A DNA stretch of 6,107 nucleotides from Spirochaetia bacterium (GTDB lineage: Bacteria; Spirochaetota; Leptospirae; Leptospirales; Leptonemataceae). The stretch lies in the NCBI GenBank assembly GCA_016195395.1, contig JACPZR010000014.1:1-6107 (forward strand), given 5' to 3'. Numbering within the stretch: the stretch's first letter is position 1; every line of letters starts with the position of its first letter. Both the position numbers and the translations under genes were made by a program. The notes beneath the pieces were generated by a model. That model worked only from the letters and a program-made list of their open reading frames with translations, did not search any database and was not told the DNA's origin. Shown here piece after piece: positions 1-5,267 of the stretch.

Positions 1-984
1 GGGTGACTTTGTCTGTCGCAGATGGCTCTTGAACTCGCGCAGAAAGAGAAGAGGCCATCCCGATGGGAGGAGAAATGGAAGCTGGTTCCAGCGGTCTTTG
101 ATTTCGTTGACGAGGCCCGGCAGATCGAACGGATCTTCGCCGTGTTCTTTTGCATAATGTGTAATCTTGGCCTGAAAATCCGATGTCAGCTGATCCCGCA
201 TTGCCGTGAATTCATTTCTCTTTATGGAGTCCGGATCGCGACCTTGGAATTCTTTCCAAACAGAAATCGGTTTGTCCACGATGAACGTCATCCGGGCGGG
301 CAGTCCAAAGTAGAAAAGATAGGGCAGACTGGGAACAAGCGCTGTGAGCGGGGAGAGCGGGAGAAAGGGAATTCCCAGCTTCTGAACCCAGGAGTTGAGC
401 GTATCGTTGCGGTAAGAAAAGGGGTGCGTATATTCCGCATTGATGGTGTAAAATGGGACCACATCCGCTTTGTTTTTGACCGCCATCCGCAGAAACGACG
501 TGGAGAACTGTTGGATCTGGTAACGTCGGTCGAATCCCTTGCCGATTCCGGGCACGCCTTCAGGATAGATCAGAACGTCATGCGCTTTCTCTTCCATGAG
601 AGCCTGGAAATTCACGAGAGTGGCGTCTACACCTCCGCATCGCTTCCACATGTTGTCGATCATGAACGGATTCATTACTTTCGTGGCGGAAAGCATGGGG
701 GCCACCAGAGCGCGGAGCGCGGCGCCGGGTTTAAAGCCCTTCTGCTCCCAGTAGTACGTTGCAAAGACCATCGCATCCCACGGGAAAGACATGCCTGAAT
801 GATTGGAATAGAAGATCCGCGGGTTGTCTCCGGGCGCGCGGTCCGGAACGTTGTCCAATCCAACGATCTTTGCGCGAAAATAGGCATGGTTCAGCAGGCG
901 AAGCGGCCCTTCCGCCATTCTACGTGTAAATTCGGGATCAAAGTAGCCGGCGATGTCCGGAAGCTCTTTCGTGTGGGCGCGCAT
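1..984 (-). CDS. Lysophospholipid acyltransferase-like protein, 3' end cut by window edge
   Basis: A minus-strand frame is open from its start codon to the left edge, giving 328 residues with no stop, so the C-terminus is missing. The acyltransferase signature is clear. Block I is NHSGMSFPWD (residues 61-70) with the presumed catalytic His62. Block III is YPEGVPGIGKG (140-150), the PEG glycerol-phosphate-binding element. A later DVVPF (174-178) matches block IV. The family transfers an acyl chain from acyl-CoA or acyl-ACP to a lysolipid or similar acceptor at the inner membrane. The spacing in block I is H-X7-D rather than the H-X4-D of classical PlsC, so this belongs to a divergent branch and its acceptor is unknown. 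The ATG at 982-984 was chosen because the text after it (MRAHTKELPD, then FDPEF) reads like a family N-terminus and no better in-frame start follows; no Shine-Dalgarno is visible. It lies downstream of the FadL-like gene, past a terminator. The family call is confident; the substrate is not inferable. Confidence 0.88.
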   Translation of the reverse strand, partial: MRAHTKELPDIAGYFDPEFTRRMAEGPLRLLNHAYFRAKIVGLDNVPDRAPGDNPRIFYSNHSGMSFPWDAMVFATYYWEQKGFKPGAALRALVAPMLSATKVMNPFMIDNMWKRCGGVDATLVNFQALMEEKAHDVLIYPEGVPGIGKGFDRRYQIQQFSTSFLRMAVKNKADVVPFYTINAEYTHPFSYRNDTLNSWVQKLGIPFLPLSPLTALVPSLPYLFYFGLPARMTFIVDKPISVWKEFQGRDPDSIKRNEFTAMRDQLTSDFQAKITHYAKEHGEDPFDLPGLVNEIKDRWNQLPFLLPSGWPLLFLREFKSHLRQTKSP

Positions 985-1021
985 GGCACAGAGCGAGGGA
1001 TTGCCGTGGCAAAGGAAGCAC

Positions 1022-1060
1022 AAAACGGGGCCGGAAATCGGCGATCGCCTCCGGGCCCCG
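1022..1060 (-). terminator. Intrinsic terminator after the FadL-like gene
   Basis: Read on the minus strand, the arms at 1050-1060 (CGGGGCCCGGA) and 1026-1035 (TCCGGCCCCG) form ten GC-rich base pairs with one bulged C. The loop of about 14 nt contains the self-complementary GGCGATCGCC. The stem is followed at once by TTTTGTGCTT. It starts 13 bases beyond the stop codon of the FadL-like gene and ends 38 bases before the ATG of the next acyltransferase. That next gene therefore needs read-through or its own promoter in this short space; I see no convincing promoter there. A smaller competing hairpin, CCCCG-GAA-CGGGG, at 1056-1068 shares bases with the upstream arm. Confidence 0.7.
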
Positions 1061-1072
1061 TTCCGGGGTGCG

Positions 1073-2488
1073 TTACATTTTCACACCGAAGTGAAGGATC
1101 ACTTCGCGCATGGTGACTGCATAACTATAATAGGGGTTCCTGAATCCTGCCCCAAAACCGTTGAAGGCATGGAGCGTAGTCCAGTCGCTGGAGGTGGCGC
1201 CATCCACTTTGCTCGGGAAGGCGTACTCGAGCGCAAAATCAAACATCGTTCCTGAGTCTGCCTTGTATCCCGCGCCCAGGTAGGCGTGCTGGCTGGACAC
1301 AGCGGGGAAAATGGGATTCAGGCCTGAACCGCCTGAGGCCGACGGGCCGTAGTTGTATCCCGTGCGGAGCGCCCAGCTGCCGGTACGATACTCCAGGCCC
1401 GCAGAATAAACAGGCTGGTCGCGCCAGTCGGTATGGAAAGACATAACGTTGGTATTTACTCCGGCAAACGGAGTGGCCACCCAGGGCGCATCCAGCACGA
1501 AATTCTGGTTTCGAAGGACGTTGGACCATTTGATGTATCCGATCTGTGCTGCCAGCGTGAACGGCCCGGTCTTATATGCCAGACCGCCGAAGTGCTGCTC
1601 CGGGAGGGAAAGGGAAGCGGATACGCCGGCGCGTCGGAAGTAGCGAGGGTCGCCCTCATTCACACTCATCTTTCCATCCAGCGGGAGTTTTGCCATGGAA
1701 GTATACGAGTACGCAGCAGTCAGGTTCTCCGTAACGTCATACGTGACGCCCATTTTTCCGCTGAGGCTCAGGGCCATCCGGCTTTCATAACGGTACCCGG
1801 CCCCGGGCAGTGTATGCATTCCGAAGGGGTCGCTGAAGGTCCAGCGCCAGTCCAATGAACCTGCGCCGACGTCAAGGCCCACACCCACGGCAAGAGGTCC
1901 GAATTTTCTCGCGTACCCCGGCGTCAGCTTGGCAAAAGCAAAATTGGAATAGGTATTCTCCCGCATCATGTGCGTGGAACCCAGGCCCGGAATAGAAAGC
2001 GACGGGTTGCCTGCCAGCGCCTGGAAATTCTGATCCAGCGTGGAATTGCCTGGTGTGTTCCTGAGTATGCCGTTGAATTCCGCTCCAACGCCGCCCTGAG
2101 CGTAGAAGGCGATTCCCCAGCCGGAATGCTCGTCGAGGGGAGCTACGTAACCCACATAGGGCAGGGGGAAAACCGCCTTTTCTGAATCGACGTTATTCAC
2201 ATAGTTGGACGACGGATCAGGGCTCAGATAGGAGTCCTTATAGTTCAAAGACGGAACTATGAAAGCAGATCCCGCTTGGAAAATACCTTTCTTGAGTCTC
2301 GCAAGATTTGCCGGATTCGACTGGAGGTCCATGACCGAACCGCCCACGGCGAGAGTGGCGCCTCCCATCCCTGCGGATTCTGCGCCGTAGGCCGTCATGA
2401 GCATGCCGTTGTTTGCCTGGGTCACGGCCGGGGAAAGGAGAACTGCGACAATTCCTGCGGCCAAGAGCCTGTGTGTTGTTGTTTCCAT
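1073..2488 (-). CDS. FadL/OmpP1/TodX-family outer-membrane transporter
   Basis: This is a 471-residue predicted outer-membrane beta-barrel of the FadL family, which moves long-chain fatty acids or other hydrophobic compounds across the outer membrane. From the ATG at 2486-2488 the protein opens METTTHR, then a hydrophobic stretch and PAVTQA, a normal signal peptide of about 25 residues cleaved before NNGM. The mature N-terminus carries the family's hallmark: GAESAGMGGATLA followed by SNPANLARLKKG, with the Asn-Pro-Ala element of the luminal hatch region. The rest is Gly/Tyr/Ser-rich with alternating hydrophobic residues, as in barrel strands, and the length is typical (E. coli FadL is about 420-450). 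An alternative in-frame ATG at 2507-2509 would add seven residues (MSHYLSG). Neither start has a Shine-Dalgarno; I prefer the inner one for its cleaner signal peptide. The chain ends HFGVKM, so the last residue is Met and not the usual aromatic. Flanking acyltransferase genes fit a role in lipid uptake, but the cargo is unproven. Confidence 0.9.
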   Translation of the reverse strand: METTTHRLLAAGIVAVLLSPAVTQANNGMLMTAYGAESAGMGGATLAVGGSVMDLQSNPANLARLKKGIFQAGSAFIVPSLNYKDSYLSPDPSSNYVNNVDSEKAVFPLPYVGYVAPLDEHSGWGIAFYAQGGVGAEFNGILRNTPGNSTLDQNFQALAGNPSLSIPGLGSTHMMRENTYSNFAFAKLTPGYARKFGPLAVGVGLDVGAGSLDWRWTFSDPFGMHTLPGAGYRYESRMALSLSGKMGVTYDVTENLTAAYSYTSMAKLPLDGKMSVNEGDPRYFRRAGVSASLSLPEQHFGGLAYKTGPFTLAAQIGYIKWSNVLRNQNFVLDAPWVATPFAGVNTNVMSFHTDWRDQPVYSAGLEYRTGSWALRTGYNYGPSASGGSGLNPIFPAVSSQHAYLGAGYKADSGTMFDFALEYAFPSKVDGATSSDWTTLHAFNGFGAGFRNPYYSYAVTMREVILHFGVKM

Positions 2489-2494
2489 CCCGCT

Positions 2495-2523
2495 AAGGTA
2501 GTGCGACATCCGACGGGCGTCAA
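2495..2523 (-). promoter_or_regulatory. Candidate promoter just upstream of the inner fadL-like start
   Basis: On the minus strand, TTGACG (2518-2523, five of six matches to the -35 consensus) is followed after exactly 17 bases by TACCTT (2495-2500, three of six matches to the -10 consensus). Transcription would begin near 2488, the A of the inner ATG, giving a leaderless or nearly leaderless message. The -10 is weak, so this is a candidate only. Confidence 0.25.
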
Positions 2524-2565
2524 ATGTGGGGGCGCGCTTTCAGGCGCTGGCAACGCTCCCCGTGA

Positions 2566-2581
2566 TGTGATTCTCATCATA
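2566..2581. promoter_or_regulatory. CRP-like dyad upstream of the FadL-like gene
   Basis: TGTGA-TTCTCA-TCATA matches the CRP/FNR-family consensus TGTGA-N6-TCACA at nine of ten core positions. It lies 57-93 bases upstream of the two possible fadL-like starts, in the intergenic gap. E. coli fadL is known to be cAMP-CRP controlled, but this organism is unlikely to be a close relative, so the match only suggests a CRP-family regulator. It overlaps a possible -10 box (see next entry). Confidence 0.3.
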
Positions 2582-2602
2582 TTCAGATGACGGCAGCCGC
2601 AA
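2576..2602 (-). promoter_or_regulatory. Second candidate promoter for the FadL-like gene
   Basis: On the minus strand, TATGAT (2576-2581) matches the -10 consensus at five of six positions. TTGCGG (2597-2602) is a poor -35, 15 bases upstream. A start near 2569 would give a leader of about 60-80 bases. The short spacer and weak -35 keep this tentative; an activator at the nearby dyads could compensate. Confidence 0.22.
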
Positions 2603-2623
2603 TGGAAATCGGGGACCGCCAAC

Positions 2624-2655
2624 GCAGCAAAATTGTTGCATGACGTGCGTCATGC
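2624..2655. repeat. Overlapping inverted repeats in the plsC-fadL gap
   Basis: GCATGACG-TG-CGTCATGC (2638-2655) is a perfect 8-2-8 inverted repeat. A second, imperfect dyad, GCAGCAA-AA-TTGTTGC (2624-2639, six of seven pairs), overlaps its left edge by two bases. They sit 28 bases past the plsC stop and about 150 bases before the FadL-like start. The very short spacer makes the first repeat look more like a protein-binding operator than an RNA hairpin. Read on the minus strand, however, the hairpin is followed by AACAATTTTGC, so a weak terminator for plsC is possible. Both readings are inference. Confidence 0.45.
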
Positions 2656-2682
2656 TGGAAGCATTATGAATTTGCGGTACGT

Positions 2683-3405
2683 TCAGGCGCCGGCAAGGGC
2701 CGTTGCCATAACGTTGCGGGTCATGTCAGACAGTTCATCCGGTGTCATGGAAGCAAATCGTTCCGGCAGGATGGGATCGAGCACTTCGATCGTGATGTTG
2801 TGACGTCCCCGGAAGATCACACCCCGCTTGGGCAGCGCCCGGGCCGAACCACGGATTACAATGGGCAGCACAGGAGTATCGGTCCGCATGGCCAGCTCAA
2901 ACGCTCCACGCTTGAACGGCCGCATTTCGCCCGTCTCCGAGCGGGTTCCTTCCGGGAAGATCATGATCGAACTGTCTTCTTTGAGCGTTGCCTCACAGTC
3001 CTTCATCATGCGGTCTCCACCTTTTACGCTGCCGCGCTTGATCTCGATGTATTTGTTCATGCGCATATTCCAGCCGATGAACGGGATCTTGAAGTTCTCT
3101 GACTTTGAAACCCATTTGAAGTGCCGGAAGAGGCGAAACATCACCAGTATATCTACCATGGAGGCATGATTAGATACCATGACGTAGCGTTTTCCCGTCA
3201 CTTTTTCGCGCCCATGCACCTTGACGTTCCATGCTGGGCTGAGCCAGGTATAGAGTGATGCCCAGAAGCATGTGAAGCCGTGCAACACCACCAAGCGTTT
3301 GTCAAACAGCGCCGTGAACACTCGGATCACCAAAGCGATGGGAAACAGCGCGATTGAAGTTATGCCAACGAAGGCCCAGTAGAGAGTGGATTGAACAGCC
3401 GCCAT
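2683..3405 (-). CDS. plsC: 1-acyl-sn-glycerol-3-phosphate acyltransferase (PlsC type)
   Basis: This 240-residue protein has all four blocks of the PlsC family, which converts lysophosphatidic acid to phosphatidic acid at the inner membrane with acyl-ACP or acyl-CoA. Block I is NHASMVD (79-85; H80-X4-D85 is the catalytic pair). Block II is around KSENFKIPFIGW (101-112). Block III is FPEGTRS (150-156). Block IV is LPIVIRGS (180-187). A hydrophobic N-terminal segment (about 7-33) would anchor it in the membrane. The length is normal for bacterial PlsC. The start is the ATG at 3403-3405; the upstream CCTACCTAAATC has no Shine-Dalgarno. It is divergent from the phosphate-transport unit and upstream of the FadL-like gene on the same strand, with about 170-190 bases between them, so co-transcription is uncertain. 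The family call is very secure. The gene symbol is by family resemblance; a paralogue acting on another lysolipid cannot be excluded, especially as a second acyltransferase lies nearby. Confidence 0.93.
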   Translation of the reverse strand: MAAVQSTLYWAFVGITSIALFPIALVIRVFTALFDKRLVVLHGFTCFWASLYTWLSPAWNVKVHGREKVTGKRYVMVSNHASMVDILVMFRLFRHFKWVSKSENFKIPFIGWNMRMNKYIEIKRGSVKGGDRMMKDCEATLKEDSSIMIFPEGTRSETGEMRPFKRGAFELAMRTDTPVLPIVIRGSARALPKRGVIFRGRHNITIEVLDPILPERFASMTPDELSDMTRNVMATALAGA

Positions 3406-3437
3406 GATTTAGGTAGGACTGCAAATCCCGCGTCCGG

Positions 3438-3464
3438 TTGCAATAAATTTTAAAGCGACATAAT
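3438..3464 (+). promoter_or_regulatory. Candidate promoter for the DUF47-pit unit
   Basis: TTGCAA (3438-3443) and CATAAT (3459-3464, five of six matches to the -10 consensus) are separated by 15 bases within the only AT-rich part of the divergent gap. A start near 3471 would leave a leader of about 65 bases before the ATG at 3537. The spacer is short. I see no pair of Pho-box-like 7-mers (CTGTCAT type), so PhoB control is not supported. The divergent plsC promoter probably overlaps this stretch, but no clear -35/-10 pair stands out on the minus strand. Confidence 0.3.
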
Positions 3465-3536
3465 CTTGAGCCGGCGTCGCGAATTTGTAACAAAGAATTT
3501 CTTGCTGTGCGGCGTGCTCACCCCAAGCTGCCGTTT

Positions 3537-4154
3537 ATGTTTTCTAAATTGATCCCCCGAGACGACAAGTATTTCACGATGCTTGCGGAACTCGCGGCAA
3601 GAATCGCACACGGGTGCGGCATTTTTATCCAGCTATTCAGCGACTTTGAAAATCACATTCAGTACGCGGAAAAGATCAAGAACGTTGAAGTGGAGTGCGA
3701 TGTCATCGCCGCCAAGATAACGTCGAAGCTCAACTCCAGTTTCATTACTCCGATTGACAGGGAAGACATCTACCTGTTGACCACGCGTTTGGACGATATC
3801 ATTGACCTTGTAAACGGTCTGGCCCGTCGTTTTGATATTTACGGGGTTACGGAGGTCCGGGCCCAGGCGGATCAGGTGGCCCACATTCTCAACAAATGCG
3901 CGCATGAACTTGAATTGGCGCTGCGTAACATGGAAAAACACGAAGGCGTTCAAGACCAGATCAAAGCCGTGAACGACATGGAAAAAGACGCCGACCACAT
4001 TTACCGCGAAGCCATCCGTCGCCTCTTCTTAGAAGAAAAGAACGCGCTGGAAGTCATCAAGTGGATGGCAATCTACGACTCACTTGAAGAATCCGTGGAC
4101 CGCTGTAAAGACGTGTCGGAGCTGCTTGAGTCCATCGTGGTGAAGAATAAATGA
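3537..4154 (+). CDS. DUF47 (PhoU-like) protein paired with Pit transporter
   Basis: This 205-residue, charged, almost wholly helical protein belongs to the DUF47 (YkaA/PhoU-like) family. It opens MFSKLIPRDDKYFTML, the usual family start, so I place the start at the ATG at 3537 and not at the in-frame GTG 30 bases earlier. PhoU-type E-X3-D metal-binding patterns appear at EVECD (51-55), EKDAD (149-153) and ESVD with the preceding Glu (184-188). Other family stretches are TPIDREDIYLL (71-81), DDIID (86-90) and a C-terminal SVDRCKDVSELLESIV helix. No signal peptide or membrane segment is present, so it should be cytoplasmic. Its stop overlaps the pit start by four bases (ATGA), implying translational coupling. 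DUF47 proteins are commonly encoded next to Pit transporters and are thought to modulate them; the mechanism is not established. Family call secure, role inferred from context. Confidence 0.92.
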   Translation: MFSKLIPRDDKYFTMLAELAARIAHGCGIFIQLFSDFENHIQYAEKIKNVEVECDVIAAKITSKLNSSFITPIDREDIYLLTTRLDDIIDLVNGLARRFDIYGVTEVRAQADQVAHILNKCAHELELALRNMEKHEGVQDQIKAVNDMEKDADHIYREAIRRLFLEEKNALEVIKWMAIYDSLEESVDRCKDVSELLESIVVKNK

Positions 4155-5197
4155 CCTTTGTCCTCGCTTTTGTCATCATCTTCATTCTGATCGCCCTGGC
4201 GTTTGACTTCATCAACGGCTTTCACGACGCCGCCAACTCCATCGCCACAGTCGTATCAACGCGCGTCCTCTCTCCCGGCCGCGCCGTTATCTGGGCGGCG
4301 TTTTTCAACTTCGTGGCGTTTGCCATATTTGGCACAAGCGTGGCCAAAACCATCGGCGGAGACATGGTGAACATCCAGCTGGTAACAGAGGACTTTGCAT
4401 ATCGGAGGCTCTGGGTCCTCTTGTGCGGCGTGATCGGCGCTATCATTTGGAATTTGATTACGTGGTATTACGGACTGCCCTCCAGTTCTTCTCATGCGTT
4501 GATCGGAGGCTATGCGGGGGCCGCGATCACTGCTGTTGGCGGAGACATGAGCACAGGAATCTTGATCGCAAAGGGGTGGGTTAAAACACTCACCTTTATC
4601 ATCGTATCTCCGCTCGTGGGTATCATCCTTGGATTCCTGATCATGGTGGCCATCTTGTGGATCTTCCGAAACTCCGGGCCGGATCGGGTGGACAAACTCT
4701 TCCGCCGGCTGCAGCTTCTTTCTGCGGCCATGTTCAGTCTTGGACATGGTGGAAACGACGCACAGAAAACCATCTGGATCATTGCGGCTGCGCTCGTTAC
4801 ATCCAACCTGGTGCCGGACGCCGCGAAGAACGTTCCTTTCTGGGTCGTTGTGATCTGCTACGTAGCGATCGGCGCGGGAACGTTATCCGGAGGCTGGCGC
4901 ATTGTCCATACGATGGGGTCACGCATCACAAAGCTCAAACCCGTTGGCGGTTTTGCCGCGGAAACAGCCGGCGCCGCGACAATGTTCATGGCCACCTACG
5001 GCGGAATTCCCGTCAGCACAACACATACGATCAATGGAGCGATCATCGGCGTGGGGGCTACCAAGCGCCTGTCCGCGGTGCGATGGGGCGTGGCTCGTAC
5101 GGTTGTCTGGGCGTGGGTCTTTACGATCCCCTTGTCAGGCGCCATGGCCGCGGGGATGTTTATGCTCGTGCAGGCTCTCCACCGGGCGCTTGCATAG
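4151..5197 (+). CDS. pit: Inorganic phosphate transporter, Pit family
   Basis: This 348-residue polytopic inner-membrane protein belongs to the PiT (PHO4) family, which imports inorganic phosphate by H+ or Na+ symport, often as a metal-phosphate complex. The family's duplicated, inverted halves are visible. The first half has GFHDAANSIAT (23-33) and GLPSSSSHALIGG (108-120). The second half has SLGHGGNDAQKTIW (196-209) and GIPVSTTHTINGAIIGVG (285-302). About ten hydrophobic segments are spread along the chain. A hydrophilic loop (about 172-186) joins the halves; it is short, so this is the compact form and not the roughly 500-residue E. coli PitA form. The ATG overlaps the DUF47 stop (ATGA), and the two form one operon. 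The coupling ion cannot be told from the sequence. All signature residues are intact, so it should be functional. Confidence 0.95.
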   Translation: MTFVLAFVIIFILIALAFDFINGFHDAANSIATVVSTRVLSPGRAVIWAAFFNFVAFAIFGTSVAKTIGGDMVNIQLVTEDFAYRRLWVLLCGVIGAIIWNLITWYYGLPSSSSHALIGGYAGAAITAVGGDMSTGILIAKGWVKTLTFIIVSPLVGIILGFLIMVAILWIFRNSGPDRVDKLFRRLQLLSAAMFSLGHGGNDAQKTIWIIAAALVTSNLVPDAAKNVPFWVVVICYVAIGAGTLSGGWRIVHTMGSRITKLKPVGGFAAETAGAATMFMATYGGIPVSTTHTINGAIIGVGATKRLSAVRWGVARTVVWAWVFTIPLSGAMAAGMFMLVQALHRALA

Positions 5198-5237
5198 CCG
5201 GATCATTCAAAGGTAGGCTGCCCGGGAAAGTGGGAAT

Positions 5238-5267
5238 CGCAGCTGCGGGACTGGGTCAGCTGCGTTT
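5238..5267 (+). terminator. Possible terminator after pit
   Basis: A perfect 8-bp inverted repeat, CGCAGCTG (5238-5245) and CAGCTGCG (5257-5264), encloses an 11-nt loop and is followed on the plus strand by only TTTGG. It begins 40 bases after the pit stop, where a terminator is expected between convergent genes. Its right arm overlaps the stop codon and last codons of the convergent cyclase-like gene. The short T-run makes it weak or Rho-assisted. On the minus strand no T-run follows, so it would not serve the cyclase-like gene as an intrinsic terminator. Confidence 0.45.

Noticed and set aside
22..798. Long plus-strand open frame of 258 codons.
   Set aside because: It is antisense to the acyltransferase, whose minus-strand translation has clear NHSG and PEG motifs; the plus-strand product is rich in Arg/His and resembles no family.
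2539..2696. Near-direct repeat TTCAGGCGCYGGCAA at 2539-2553 and 2682-2696 (14 of 15 identical).
   Set aside because: One copy is the end of plsC coding sequence; a single 15-base match of this quality is expected about once by chance in a window of this size, and nothing else is duplicated around it.
3493..3503. AAGAA-T-TTCTT dyad in the DUF47-pit leader as a Pho-type or other operator.
   Set aside because: Short and AT-rich, with no resemblance to a Pho box; likely chance.
3507..3536. GTG start ten codons upstream of the DUF47 ATG.
   Set aside because: The extension MRRAHPKLPF is not typical of the family, which starts at MFSKLIPRDD, and no ribosome binding site precedes the GTG.
4256..4747. 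Minus-strand open frame of 163 codons within pit.
   Set aside because: Antisense shadow with highly charged, low-hydrophobicity text and no start signal.
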